A stretch of DNA of 64,000 nucleotides from Lysobacterales bacterium (GCA_016707485.1 JADJHN010000001.1:806001-870000); one strand, 5' to 3'. Counted from the stretch's first letter, positions 25,163-35,807 are shown. Notes: generated from the letters alone by a model not told the origin. Program-made: numbers and translations.

Positions 25163-26404
25163 ATGCCCGCATCAAGCAAGCACTGGAAGCGTTGGTTCGT
25201 GCTGGCCGTGCTCGCCCTCGTGCTGCTCGCGGCGTGGGGCGTGGCACGGATGCGCGGGCCGGTGTTGCCCGGATACGAAGTGCAGGCCGGCCCGCTCGTG
25301 CAGGACGTGGTCGCGACCGGTCGCGTGGCGAACCCGTCGCGTGTGCAGATCGGCGCCGAGATCACCGGGCTCGTGCTCGAGCGTCGCGTGATCGAAGGCG
25401 ATCGCGTGGCGCCGGGCGATGTGCTGGTGCTGCTGCGCGCGCAGGAACTTGAAGCGCGCCGCGACCAGGCCCGCGCCGCGCTCGCGGCAATCCGTGAAGC
25501 CGACCTGCCCGAAGCCCAGGCGCGACTGCGCCAGACTCGCGCCCAGTTGAGCCAAGCCGAGCGCGAACTCGCGCGCCGCAAGGAACTGGTCGAGCGCCAA
25601 CTCCTCGCGCGCGAGACCGTCGAACAGGCGGCGCAAGCTGTCGTGACCGTGCGGGCGACGGCCGAACAGGCGCGCCTCGCGGTCGATGCCCTGGCCGGCG
25701 GCGCGCGCGAGGCACAAGCACGCGAGGCGCTGGCGGCTGCCGAGGCCGCGCTGGCCCACGCGAAAATCCGCGCCACAGTCGCCGGCACCGTCCTGTCGCG
25801 CAGCGTCGAACCCGGCGACACCGTCCGCCCTGGCGACGTGTTGCTGGTCATCGCCGCCGACGCCCCCGGCGAAATCCTCGTCCCCGTCGACGAGAAGAAT
25901 CTCTCGCGCCTTGCCGTAGGGCAGCCCGCCACATGCATCGCCGATGCGTACCCCGGGCGTCCGTTTGCCGCCACCGTCTTCCACATCGCGCCGGGCGTCG
26001 ATCCCTCGCGCGGCACCGTCGACGTGCGCCTGCGCCTCGATCCCGCTGCCGACTTCGTGCGCCAGGACATGACGGTGACCGCGACCATCCGCACCGCGCA
26101 GCGCGATCGTGCATTGATCGTGCCCGCCGACGCACTGCTCGACGCGCGCGATGGCAGCGATCAGGCGACGGTACTCGCCGTGCGCGACGGCCGCGTGCGC
26201 CGCACGCCGGTGACACTGGGCCTGCGTGGCTTGCTCATGGTCGAAGTAACCGCTGGACTGAGTGCCGGCGAACACATCCTCGCTGCCGCCGCGATTGATG
26301 CGGAGGCGGTGCCGAATGAGGGTGATCGCGTGCGCATCGACAGTCAGGCACTGCCCACGGCCGACTCGGCGACGCGCCGCGAGTTGCCGGTGCGGTTCGA
26401 CTGA
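25163..26404 (+). CDS. HlyD/MacA-family periplasmic adaptor of an ABC exporter
   Basis: A 413-residue membrane fusion protein. An N-terminal anchor (WFVLAVLALVLLAAWGV) is followed by a barrel-sandwich half (QDVVATGRVANPSRVQIGAE), a long alpha-helical hairpin (about 95-190, rich in Arg/Glu/Ala), the second sandwich half (AHAKIRATVAGTVLSRSVEPGD), then beta-barrel and membrane-proximal domains. The reading frame is open upstream, but ATG 25163 places the anchor correctly. The permease starts 2 bp after its stop. Together with the permease and ATPase it forms a tripartite MacAB-like exporter; the cargo is unknown. Confidence 0.9.
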   Translation: MPASSKHWKRWFVLAVLALVLLAAWGVARMRGPVLPGYEVQAGPLVQDVVATGRVANPSRVQIGAEITGLVLERRVIEGDRVAPGDVLVLLRAQELEARRDQARAALAAIREADLPEAQARLRQTRAQLSQAERELARRKELVERQLLARETVEQAAQAVVTVRATAEQARLAVDALAGGAREAQAREALAAAEAALAHAKIRATVAGTVLSRSVEPGDTVRPGDVLLVIAADAPGEILVPVDEKNLSRLAVGQPATCIADAYPGRPFAATVFHIAPGVDPSRGTVDVRLRLDPAADFVRQDMTVTATIRTAQRDRALIVPADALLDARDGSDQATVLAVRDGRVRRTPVTLGLRGLLMVEVTAGLSAGEHILAAAAIDAEAVPNEGDRVRIDSQALPTADSATRRELPVRFD

Positions 26405-26406
26405 GG

Positions 26407-27601
<1,195 letters not shown>

Positions 27602-27609
<8 letters not shown>

Positions 27610-28297
27610 TTCGCGCGAGGTGTTGCGCCTGGATGGCGTGCGCAAGTCCTACAACATCGGCCAGCCCAACGAGGTCGAGGTGCTGCACGGCATCGACATG
27701 CGCGTCGAGCACGCCGATTTTGCCGCACTGGTCGGGCCGTCCGGATCCGGCAAGAGCACCCTGCTCAACCAGATCGGCCTGCTCGACTCGCCGACGGCCG
27801 GCGAGTTGTACCTGCTCGGCAAGCCGACGCGTGAAATGGACGATGAAGCGCGCACCGCGCTGCGCGGCCGGCATATCGGCTTCGTCTTCCAGTTCCACCA
27901 TCTGATCGGTGCGTTCAGTGCGCTCGAAAACGTGTTGATGCCGCACATGGTTGCCCACGGCAAGCCCGACCGCGAGGCGCTCGACCGCGCGCGCAACTTG
28001 CTCGCCGATGTCGGCCTCGAGAAATTCGCCGATCGCAAACCCGGCGAACTCTCCGGCGGCCAGCAACAACGTGTGGCGATCGCGCGTGCGCTGGTCACGC
28101 GCCCGGCCCTGCTGCTCGCCGATGAACCGACCGGCAACCTCGACACGAAGACCGCCGCTGACGTGTTCAAATTGCTGCGTCGCTTCAACGCTGAATTCGG
28201 TTGCGCCGTGTTGCTCGTCACCCACGATCCGCGCCTTGCAGAAACCTGCGACCGCACGATCACGCTGGTCGACGGACGCATCGATTCGGATCAGTGA
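27602..28297 (+). CDS. ABC transporter ATP-binding protein (LolD/MacB type)
   Basis: A 231-residue ATPase of the LolD/MacB family, with Walker A GPSGSGKST, the family phrase IGFVFQFHHLIGAFSALENV, signature LSGGQQQRVAIARAL, and Walker B LLLADEPTGNLDTKT. ATG 27602 overlaps the permease stop by 8 bp. It powers the adaptor-permease exporter just upstream. No outer-membrane TolC-like gene is nearby. The 259-bp convergent gap that follows has no recognised feature. Confidence 0.94.
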
Positions 28298-28556
28298 AAC
28301 GCCGGGCTTCCCCGACCTGGCAAGCGCCGGCGCGTCGATCGACCACCTCGCTGCCGGCCCGTTCGGCTTCCGGCGTACGCGCATCGTCAATCCCTTGAGG
28401 AAGTTGCACACGGCGTCACCGGGAATCATCGGCGGCTGCAGGAAAAAACCAGCGACCACGCGCCGACGTGGATCGAGATCGCGAAGCCGGACGTGCGCCG
28501 AGGTGGCGCAGGTGCCGGCGAGGGCGACCTTGGTCGAACCTCTGCACGCCGTCGAT

Positions 28557-29651
28557 TCAATGCCGTGCCTGCACGCTCACGGTCATCCGGAATTCGATGC
28601 GCCCCTGTTCGGTCGCGCGCAAGCTGACGAGTTCGATCGCGTGGACGCCCTCGGCAGCGTCCACCGCGCGCAAGAGATTCGAAACGTCTGCGTTGCTCGG
28701 GGCAAGGCCGCTGACGTCGATGACCAGCGAAGGCTCGGCACCGGCACCCGAGGCATCGACTTCGCGCGGCGTGAATCGCGTGATTTCGCCTCCCGCGGGC
28801 AACGCGGACATCAAGACCTGCGAAACGCCGGCGACGAGCCGGGGCAGCGCCTCGCGCGACACGACCTCGACGGGCTCCGGTTCCTCCACGCGCTCGGGTT
28901 CCCAATCGAATCGATCATGGTCGACGGCTTCGAGATGCTGGAAATGCCGGCTGCGCGTGGTGCGGATTTTCCCGCCGAAAAGAAAATCGTGCATGCGGTA
29001 GCGATCGATGCGATAGATGAGATCGCCTTGCGCGTCGCGCGCGAACCAAAGCTCGAGGTCATACGCGGCATCCGGAACCGGATCGCCGACGTCGGCGTAG
29101 GCGCGTTGATCGAGCATGTCGTCGGATCGGACCCAGTACTCGGCACACGCTTGCCGCGAGACATTCCGTGCCATCTCCGGCAGGGGCCCGAGCGCGGCGA
29201 TGCTTTCGTCGGATACGCGCGGCCACTTGTTCGCCTTGATCACACGCTCGCGCTCGTCCAGCAGTTCCTGCCATTCGCGATGCCGCTTCGGATCGTGCGC
29301 GGCCAACTCGGCCACGGCTGCATCGAATGCTTCACGCGAGGCCTTCACGGTGAAGCGGTAGCCGCTGTCGGACCACGATTCGATGCGCAGCAGGGAAAAG
29401 TGCTGGTTGCCGAAGCGGGTCGGAACGAGAAACCGCTCCGCGGCTGACCGCGGCTCGAACGCGTAGGTGCCGGCGAGGTCCGGACACTGGTCGCCCTGCG
29501 GCACGGACTTCATCGGCATGTCCGCTTCGTACCTGCGCGAGTCGGCGCGATCGCACGCGACCAGCGAGAAGGCCAGACCGAGCAAGATCATCGCGCGCAC
29601 AGGGCGTGCCGGCCGCCGTGACCGTGAAAGGAAAGACGTGGAACGGCGCAT
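28557..29651 (-). CDS. Putative lipoprotein of unknown function
   Basis: About 364 residues with a basic N-terminus and a lipoprotein signal ending LLGLAFSLVAC, so acylation at that cysteine is likely. The mature part is mostly alpha/beta with many charged residues, for example AELAAHDPKRHREWQELLDERERVIKANKW-like segments (shortened here), ERVEEPEPVEVV and a C-terminal beta region. No family is recognised. ATG 29651 comes just after the stop of the upstream lipoprotein gene (TGACATG); an ATG at 29663 is possible. The two are probably one operon. Confidence 0.7.
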   Translation of the reverse strand: MRRSTSFLSRSRRPARPVRAMILLGLAFSLVACDRADSRRYEADMPMKSVPQGDQCPDLAGTYAFEPRSAAERFLVPTRFGNQHFSLLRIESWSDSGYRFTVKASREAFDAAVAELAAHDPKRHREWQELLDERERVIKANKWPRVSDESIAALGPLPEMARNVSRQACAEYWVRSDDMLDQRAYADVGDPVPDAAYDLELWFARDAQGDLIYRIDRYRMHDFLFGGKIRTTRSRHFQHLEAVDHDRFDWEPERVEEPEPVEVVSREALPRLVAGVSQVLMSALPAGGEITRFTPREVDASGAGAEPSLVIDVSGLAPSNADVSNLLRAVDAAEGVHAIELVSLRATEQGRIEFRMTVSVQARH

Positions 29652-29652
29652 G

Positions 29653-30300
29653 TCAGGGGGCATCGGTCGCCTGTTTCCGCTGCATCTGCTTGAACGCGTC
29701 CCGGGTTTCGCGATCGACGACATCGATCTGGCGCTTGCGCTGGAATGCGGCCCTTTGTCCGTCCGCCAACTGGCAGTTGCGCGAGAGCGTCATTGCTTCG
29801 TCGCCGTTGCGCGCCGTCGCGTCCTGCAGATTGACGACGATCGCCAGCGTGTCGCCAAGCGGCTCGAGCGCGAGGCAGACTTCGTCGATCTTCGCCATGG
29901 TGCGATGGCGCTGGCCGTCGACCATCACGATCAGGTTCTCGTGATCCATCCAGATCACCGACTTCACACCCGGCAACGGGCGGACCGCCACGCGCGCGGA
30001 TTCCCGATGGATCGGGCGCATCACGTTCGGCATGCGCGCCGATCGACGCATGTCGTCGGCAAGTGCAAGAACATGGGCTTCGGCGGCTTTGGTATCTCCG
30101 GTCGCCGCCGCGACGCGTGCACCGACAATGTGCGCGGCGGCCCTGGCAGGGTCGACGGGCTGGCCGGCTTGCTGCGGCTTGCGGGCTGCCGCAGCGGACT
30201 CGCCGTCTTTCTGGCCGCCGCAAGCAATCAACGCAGTGGTCATCGCGACGATACAAGAAAGCGCCGCGCTCACGCGAAGCGCGCGGAATCCGAAACTCAT
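29653..30300 (-). CDS. Putative lipoprotein of unknown function
   Basis: About 215 residues. The lipobox is ALSCIVAMTTALIAC, then GGQKDGESAAAARKPQQAG, a low-complexity tether. The mature domain has VRPLPGVKSVIWMDHENLIVM followed by an alpha/beta segment with one internal cysteine pair (EVCLALEP and SRNCQLAD). The frame runs open upstream, but ATG 30300 has a GGGGTGAG site and gives the signal. It is directly upstream of another lipoprotein gene on the same strand. Function unknown. Confidence 0.7.
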   Translation of the reverse strand: MSFGFRALRVSAALSCIVAMTTALIACGGQKDGESAAAARKPQQAGQPVDPARAAAHIVGARVAAATGDTKAAEAHVLALADDMRRSARMPNVMRPIHRESARVAVRPLPGVKSVIWMDHENLIVMVDGQRHRTMAKIDEVCLALEPLGDTLAIVVNLQDATARNGDEAMTLSRNCQLADGQRAAFQRKRQIDVVDRETRDAFKQMQRKQATDAP

Positions 30301-30560
30301 CTCACCCCCTGTGGTGCAGATGCCGCCACTCCACAACAACGCGTGGACATGGGCAAGGGATGGTGCGGCAAAGGCGTGGTCGTTCGCGCGATGCCAGACA
30401 ACGCCGATGCGCGCTGCGCACGGCCGCGTGCCCGAACGCTGAGCATGCCGACGGCGGGAACGGGACAGGGTAGCTTGCTTGCCGGGACCGAGCCGTCCCC
30501 GCTTCTTGACCGATGGCTGCATCCTGCCGGTCTGGCCAAACCACCACATCGCACGAGGTA

Positions 30561-31070
30561 TCAGTACGCGCCCATGTAGTCCTTCTTGCCGATTTCAACG
30601 CCGTTGTGACGCAGCAGGTTGTACGCCGTCGTGACATGGAAGAAGAACTGCGGCAGCCCGTATGCCAGCAGGTAGGCCTGGCCGCCGATGCGGCGTTCCT
30701 TCGGCGTGCCGGGGCGCAACACCATCTCGCGCTCCCCGCTGCCTTCGAAACGCGCTGCATCGAGCGCGGCGATGAAAGCCAGCGTCTCCGCGATGCGCTG
30801 CTGCAGGTCGGCGAATGTCGGTGCCCCACTGTCGTAAGCAGGAACTTCGGCCTCCGCAAGCCGGGCCGAGACGCTGGTCGCGAAGTCACAGGCGACCTGG
30901 ACCTGGCGCGCGAGCGGAAACATGTCCGGGAACAGGCGCGCTTGCAGCAACGCAGCAGGTTCGATCTTGCGTTCGGCAGCGAAGGCTTCGGCCTTGGCCA
31001 GCACGCCAGCGAGCGCGGCAAGCATTTGCTGGAATACGGGAACGGACGCGGCGTGCATCGACAGGGACAT
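30561..31070 (-). CDS. DUF1993 family protein
   Basis: A 169-residue helical protein of the DUF1993 family, distantly related to the DinB-like four-helix fold. It starts MSLSMHAASVPVFQQMLAAL and ends with the family pattern FFFHVTTAYNLLRHNGVEIGKKDYMGAY. Members are usually small cytoplasmic proteins of unknown role. It stands alone, divergent from the flavocytochrome gene downstream. Confidence 0.85.
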   Translation of the reverse strand: MSLSMHAASVPVFQQMLAALAGVLAKAEAFAAERKIEPAALLQARLFPDMFPLARQVQVACDFATSVSARLAEAEVPAYDSGAPTFADLQQRIAETLAFIAALDAARFEGSGEREMVLRPGTPKERRIGGQAYLLAYGLPQFFFHVTTAYNLLRHNGVEIGKKDYMGAY

Positions 31071-31297
31071 GGGGGTGCTTCCGGAATTGAGTGGAGCGGC
31101 ATGGTAGCCGTCGAGCCAGGCCAGCGCGAACCGGCAGGGCGGGGCAAGCTCGTCGCGGCGCCGTCATGCACGACGAAGCCGGATGTTGTTCATGCATTGC
31201 CACCCCCGTATCCCATCGGCCCGATGGCTTGATCCAGGTCATGTGCAAGCAGATGCTCACGATCGACACTAGTCCTGCCGATTACCCGGGAGTTGCG

Positions 31298-32563
31298 ATG
31301 AGCGTGAATGCGCGTCATGCGGTCGTGTTTCTTGTGGCGATCAGCTTCGGGCTGAGCGCGCTGTCGGTTCCCGCAGAAACGCGCCTTGGCATCGCCAGCC
31401 TCAGCCTCGCGAGTGGCGTTGCCGGATTTTCCCTGATGGCTGGCGCAGCGCTGCTTGCATCGCGCTGGCGCTGGCTCGAAGCCGTGTTCGGTGGCCTCGA
31501 TCGCGTCTACCAAGTGCACAAGTGGCTGGGCATCTGGGCGCTGGTCATGGCCAGCGTACACCTGGCCTTCAAGGCCGGACTGTCATCCTGGGACGTCGCG
31601 CCGATCCTGTCGCTGCCCGGCGACGTGACAAGGCTCGTGCGCCAACTCTCATTCGTTGCACTGATGCTGATCGTGCTGCTTGCACTGAACAGGAAGATCC
31701 CTTTTTCGACATGGCGCTGGTGGCACAAACTGTCCGGTCCGTTCCTGCTGATCGTCATTGCGCATTGGCTCAGCATCAAATCACCGATCCTCCTGCACAG
31801 TCCGGCCGGCTGGTGGCTCGCCGGGATGGCGACGCTGGGAGTCCTTGGTGCAGGCTGGAAACTGCTGCTGTATCCGTGGCTGTCGTCGCATGCCGATTAT
31901 CGGATCGTCGGGGTGACGCCGGGCCAGTCGGCGGTACGCATCGAATTGCTTCCGACCGGCCGCGCCATTGCGTTCAGGCCGGGCCAATTCGGTTTCCTCG
32001 TCCTGCAGGTCGAGGGCTTGCGCGAGCCCCATCCGTTCACGCTTGCCGGCGCACCCGACGCCGAAGGTCGGGTCGTGTTCATGATCCGCGCGCTGGGCGA
32101 CCACACACGACGTCTCGTCGCCGAGGCCGTACCGGGCATGCTCGCCGCCGTGTATGCACCGTTCGGAAAGTTCGAACGGCGCGCAAACTCGACGTGTGAA
32201 ATCTGGATTGCCGGTGGAGTCGGGATTTCGCCGTTCCTTGCCTGGCTCGACGATGCGCAGGCCAGCGGGCTCGAACGCGTGAACCTGTTCTATTTCCACA
32301 CGCCCGGGCGCAGCTTTCCGGCTCCCCACGAGCTCGCCGAGCTCACCGCTGCACGCGGCGTCGCCTTGACCTGCATCGATTCCGGACCGGACTCGCCGGC
32401 ATTCGCCGATGCGCTCACCACCATCGTCCGCAACGCTGGCGCGGAAAACGTCGATATCGACTTCTGCGGCCCGGCCGGCCTGCTGCACGCCACGCGCGCA
32501 CTGCTGCAAGCCCGCGCCGTGCCAGCCTCGCGGATTCGTTCCGAGTTGTTCGAGTTTCGTTGA
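31298..32563 (+). CDS. Ferric-reductase-like flavocytochrome
   Basis: A 421-residue membrane oxidoreductase. The N-terminal half is a ferric-reductase transmembrane domain with two pairs of heme-ligand histidines, each 14 residues apart: HKWLGIWALVMASVH and HKLSGPFLLIVIAH. The C-terminal half is an FAD/NAD(P)H module: HPFTLAGAP for FAD, AGGVGISPFLAWL for the nucleotide, and a DIDFCGPAGLL end. It should pass electrons from a cytoplasmic donor across the membrane. ATG 31298 is preceded by GGGAG; the frame is open upstream. Its acceptor is not known. Confidence 0.88.
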   Translation: MSVNARHAVVFLVAISFGLSALSVPAETRLGIASLSLASGVAGFSLMAGAALLASRWRWLEAVFGGLDRVYQVHKWLGIWALVMASVHLAFKAGLSSWDVAPILSLPGDVTRLVRQLSFVALMLIVLLALNRKIPFSTWRWWHKLSGPFLLIVIAHWLSIKSPILLHSPAGWWLAGMATLGVLGAGWKLLLYPWLSSHADYRIVGVTPGQSAVRIELLPTGRAIAFRPGQFGFLVLQVEGLREPHPFTLAGAPDAEGRVVFMIRALGDHTRRLVAEAVPGMLAAVYAPFGKFERRANSTCEIWIAGGVGISPFLAWLDDAQASGLERVNLFYFHTPGRSFPAPHELAELTAARGVALTCIDSGPDSPAFADALTTIVRNAGAENVDIDFCGPAGLLHATRALLQARAVPASRIRSELFEFR

Positions 32564-32927
32564 AGGTCGTTTTCGACGCAGCGGTGCGCCGTCGTTGCGC
32601 GCGGCTTGCTGCTGCGAATGGTGAAACAACCGAACGACGGATCACTATCGGGCGCGTACCGGCTTCCGATCCAGGTGCTCTCGCGACATGACTTTAGACG
32701 AATCGGGCCTGTCAGCCCCATGCGCCCACCTGCATCATCAGCGCATCAGCGACCGCGACGACTTTCGCGTAATGAACGAGACCCGGACCCGGCGCTTTGC
32801 AAGCGTGTGTCGGCCGAATCGACCCCTATAGTGACGTCGGAGCGGAGGTATCAGCGGACCACTTCGAAGATGGTATTTGTCGCCAGGCGCGTCTCGTGTT
32901 GCTACGCTCATGCGCGGGGGGCACTCA
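32564..32927. other. Intergenic region (364 bp), nothing recognised
   Basis: Gap between the flavocytochrome and the HNH nuclease gene. No terminator with a T-run and no gene with convincing codon use is visible. Confidence 0.5.
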
Positions 32928-33872
32928 ATGGCGTTCTGGTGGGTCAATCACAAGCAGACGCGCGACCTCGAAGTTGGAGGCCGTTACCTTTGGTCGCCCA
33001 TGCGCAACGCCAACGACAGGCGGAATGCCAGCTATGACGCGATGAAGCAGGTACGCCGTGGCGACCTGGTCTTCTCATATGCAAACGGCTTCATTGGCGC
33101 CGTCGGACGCGTTACTGAGGTGGCAATGGCTGCGCCAAAACCCACTGAGTTCGGAAATATCGGTGATTACTGGGCAAATGAAGGGTGGCTGGTCGAGGTC
33201 GACTTTGTTCCGGTACCGAAACCACTTCGCCCGAAAGCGCATATCGAACGGATCGGGCCACTCCTGCCCTCGCGCCATTCCCCGATTCGTGCAAGTGGCG
33301 ATGGCAACCAAGGCACTTACCTCGCCGCCATTCCGGACAGCCTTGGGCTGCTGTTGATGGCCCTCCTCGGTGCCGACCAGGTTCGCGAGCTCGATGCGAT
33401 CGCGCCCTTTCATGTCGAGCGAGCGCCAGACGCCGAGTTGCTCGATGACATACGCGACATCGACGTCGATGCCTCGATTCCGGAGACCCAGCGCGTCCAA
33501 CTCGCAAAAGCTCGTGTCGGCCAAGGCTTGTTTCGCAAGCGAGTGATGCTGATCGATGGCGCGTGCCGGGTGACGGGAGTCTCGGATGTGCGGCTCCTCG
33601 TCGCCAGCCATATCAAACCTTGGCGCGCTTCAAACAACGCCGAGCGGGTGAACGGCTTCAATGGCCTCTTGCTTTCTCCCCACATCGACGCCTTGTTCGA
33701 CGATCACTTAATCACGTTCGAAGACGATGGGCGTATGCATGTTCACACTTCGCTTGCCAGGGAGGTCCTTGACCGCTGGTCGATCGATCCGGACAGACGA
33801 GTCGAAGCATTTCGCTACGAACAGCGGGAGTTCATGTCACACCACCGAAGTGCTTTTGCCGCGAGAGGCTAG
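32928..33872 (+). CDS. PUA/EVE-like domain fused to an HNH endonuclease
   Basis: A 314-residue protein. The N-terminal ~150 residues (WWVNHKQTRDLEVGGRYLW, RRGDLVFSYANGFIGAVGRV) resemble the EVE/PUA-like fold used by many modification-dependent restriction enzymes to bind altered bases. The C-terminal half is an HNH_2-type nuclease: CRVTGVSDVRLLVASHIKPW (His228), then NGFNGLLLSPHIDALFDDHL (His252). It is a likely solo type IV restriction enzyme. ATG 32928 has a G-rich ribosome site; ATG 32910 is possible. No methyltransferase or defence neighbour is adjacent. Confidence 0.8.
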   Translation: MAFWWVNHKQTRDLEVGGRYLWSPMRNANDRRNASYDAMKQVRRGDLVFSYANGFIGAVGRVTEVAMAAPKPTEFGNIGDYWANEGWLVEVDFVPVPKPLRPKAHIERIGPLLPSRHSPIRASGDGNQGTYLAAIPDSLGLLLMALLGADQVRELDAIAPFHVERAPDAELLDDIRDIDVDASIPETQRVQLAKARVGQGLFRKRVMLIDGACRVTGVSDVRLLVASHIKPWRASNNAERVNGFNGLLLSPHIDALFDDHLITFEDDGRMHVHTSLAREVLDRWSIDPDRRVEAFRYEQREFMSHHRSAFAARG

Positions 33873-34068
33873 CCGTTAGCGGCAGAGTCTGCCCTGACGA
33901 CGAGCATTCGCGCGCAAGTCCAGCGCACGCCAACGCAACGCCAAATGCTCGGTCTCAAGCCAAGAGGAGACGGGGGGATTCAGGTCATGGACCGGTTGAG
34001 TCGGCTTTCCGGCAATCCCATGTCCCGACTTCCGCTCAGACCTGGCAAGTCACAGGTGCCTCGAAAAG

Positions 34069-35025
34069 TCACTCTGGCCTCGGTTCTCCGCCCTGCCCGC
34101 GCGTCATCAGCCATGAACGCAAAGCCGCAAGCGAATCGAGCCGGTGTGCGCCGATCTGCTCCAGCACGTCCGCATGGGCTGCGGCGCCGGCTCCGCCGAC
34201 GAGCAGCGCAACCGATCGGGGGAGTTCACTGCGCAATTGCCCCAGCTCGCGGCCGACGTGGGCAGGGTCGCTCGGGTCGATGATCGACAACGCCACGGCA
34301 TCCGCGTGTGCCATGCGCGCCGCGCGCGCGAGTTCGTCGGCCGGCAGACTGGCGCCAAGAAAGGCGACCCGCCATCCGCTGCTGGCCGCGACCGTTGCGG
34401 CGAGCATGGCGCCGAGATCATGCAATTGCATGGCCGGCGTGCCGATCACGATGGTCCTGGCGTTTTCCGGAGCCGCGCGAAAATCCGTCATCCAGGTCAA
34501 TACGCGACGAATGGTCGCCGTCGCCAGATGCCCGTTGGCAGGCGGAAACCTGCCTTGCTCCCAGCGCGCGCCGATTTCCAGCAGCAGTGGTCCGAAGACC
34601 TGGTCGAGTGCCTGGTCGGATGGAAGTTGCAAGGCAGCCGCGCGCAACGTGGATTCCAGAAGGTTTGAGTCGAAGTGTTCCGCAGCGCCGAGCGCGTCAT
34701 TGAGGTAACGGCCAACAGCCGGGTTGCCGGATTCGGTTGCATCAAGCGAATCGTGTGCGGACTGATCCCCGGCGGCGAGTTCCCGGAGCTCGGCGTTGCC
34801 GAGCGGAGCAACCTGACCGATCGACCTGCCGGCAGCGGTTACCTTGACCAGCAACTGCAGTCGTTCGATGTCGGCGTCCGAATAATTGCGTTGCCCACCG
34901 GCGGAGCGCACGGGCTGGACGACGCGATAGCGTTTTTCCCAGGCGCGCAACAGGTCGGGCGTCAAGCCCGTGCGGCGGGCCACGACCCGGACGGAATGGA
35001 GGGGCGACTGCATGGTTTCGGACAT
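34069..35025 (-). CDS. MerR-family regulator with B12-binding domain (CarH/LitR-like)
   Basis: A 318-residue regulator. The MerR helix-turn-helix is SVRVVARRTGLTPDLLRAWE. A helical B12-cap domain (about 105-185) carries Trp155 and His166, and a Rossmann B12-binding domain has His202 in MQLHDLG. CarH-type photoreceptors have W-x9-EH; here it reads W-x9-GH, so the glutamate is replaced. Light- or cobalamin-dependent repression is plausible but not assured. It is divergent from a fasciclin-domain gene, and the shared region contains repeated TGTCCA sites. Confidence 0.85.
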   Translation of the reverse strand: MSETMQSPLHSVRVVARRTGLTPDLLRAWEKRYRVVQPVRSAGGQRNYSDADIERLQLLVKVTAAGRSIGQVAPLGNAELRELAAGDQSAHDSLDATESGNPAVGRYLNDALGAAEHFDSNLLESTLRAAALQLPSDQALDQVFGPLLLEIGARWEQGRFPPANGHLATATIRRVLTWMTDFRAAPENARTIVIGTPAMQLHDLGAMLAATVAASSGWRVAFLGASLPADELARAARMAHADAVALSIIDPSDPAHVGRELGQLRSELPRSVALLVGGAGAAAHADVLEQIGAHRLDSLAALRSWLMTRGQGGEPRPE

Positions 35026-35053
35026 GCGGCATGTTAAGCAGCAGCAGCATGCT

Positions 35054-35169
35054 TGTCCAGATATTTACGAATAATGTCCAACTAATCGAGGCCTATTGAC
35101 ACGAAATAGCTGGACATATACTGTACATCGGGCTTGGCCAGCCGTTGAAACATGAACAAAGGTTGGACA
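35054..35169. promoter_or_regulatory. Repeated TGTCCA sites, candidate operator of the MerR-B12 regulator
   Basis: Four copies of TGTCCA: 35054 and 35075 on the plus strand, 35111-35116 and 35164-35169 on the minus strand. The copies at 35054 and 35110 share a longer core TGTCCAGNTATTT in opposite orientation. They flank the TTGACA at 35096. The divergent setting and repeated inverted sites are typical of an autoregulated operator. Confidence 0.5.
35096..35122 (+). promoter_or_regulatory. Candidate promoter of the fasciclin-domain gene
   Basis: TTGACA (35096-35101) and TATACT (35117-35122) with a 15-bp spacer, about 80 bp before the ATG at 35203. The short spacer or the overlapping TGTCCA repeats may make it regulator-dependent. 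Confidence 0.45.
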
Positions 35170-35202
35170 AGCCTCCCTCCCCCATCTCCATCAGGATCCG
35201 AC

Positions 35203-35694
35203 ATGAACCCGATTTTCTACCTGTGTGCCGCTGCGGTCGTCGCAGCACCTCTCGCCGCCACGGCGGGAAACCCCAACACGAAGAATGCCCAGCAGGACAT
35301 CGTCGACACCGCCGTTGCCGCGGGTTCGTTCACGACGCTTGCCGCAGCGCTTGATGCCGCCGGTCTGATCGATACCCTGAAAGGGCCCGGCCCGTTCACC
35401 GTTTTCGCGCCGACCGATGCTGCTTTTGCAAAGCTTCCTGAAGGCGCCGTGGATGGCCTGCTCAAGGACAAGGCCAAGCTGACCTCGATCCTCACTTATC
35501 ACGTGGTGCCGGGCAAGGTGATGGCGGCCGATGTCATCAAGCTCGATGGAGCCAAGACCGTCAACGGGCAGTCGGTGACGATCAAGGTCGTTGACGGCAA
35601 GGTCCAGGTCGACAATGCCGGCGTGACTCAGACCGATATCGAAACCTCGAACGGTGTCATCCACGTGATCGACACCGTGCTGATGCCGAAGTAA
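35203..35694 (+). CDS. Secreted fasciclin-domain protein
   Basis: A 163-residue protein: a signal peptide (IFYLCAAAVVAAPLAATAG) plus one fasciclin (FAS1) domain with both conserved blocks, FTVFAPTDAAFAKLP near the start and the TYHVVPG / GVIHVIDTVLMP end. FAS1 domains mediate adhesion or matrix contacts; in MerR-B12 neighbourhoods they often accompany light or oxidative responses, though that is only suggestive here. ATG 35203 follows AGGA and gives the signal peptide. A strong terminator lies 53 bp after the stop. Confidence 0.93.
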   Translation: MNPIFYLCAAAVVAAPLAATAGNPNTKNAQQDIVDTAVAAGSFTTLAAALDAAGLIDTLKGPGPFTVFAPTDAAFAKLPEGAVDGLLKDKAKLTSILTYHVVPGKVMAADVIKLDGAKTVNGQSVTIKVVDGKVQVDNAGVTQTDIETSNGVIHVIDTVLMPK

Positions 35695-35747
35695 TCGCTT
35701 CCGAAAGCCGATCCCGTTGTCCGGGATGACAGTCAAGCTTGACCACG

Positions 35748-35781
35748 CACCCCGCAGACTTTACGGCGGGGTGTTTTTTTT
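35748..35781 (+). terminator. Intrinsic terminator after the fasciclin gene
   Basis: Perfect 8-bp stem CACCCCGC / GCGGGGTG around a 10-nt loop, followed by eight T. It ends 27 bp before the stop of gyrA on the other strand and stops plus-strand transcription into it. Confidence 0.92.
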
Positions 35782-35807
35782 CGGGAACCGGAGCGAACCG
35801 CGACGAC

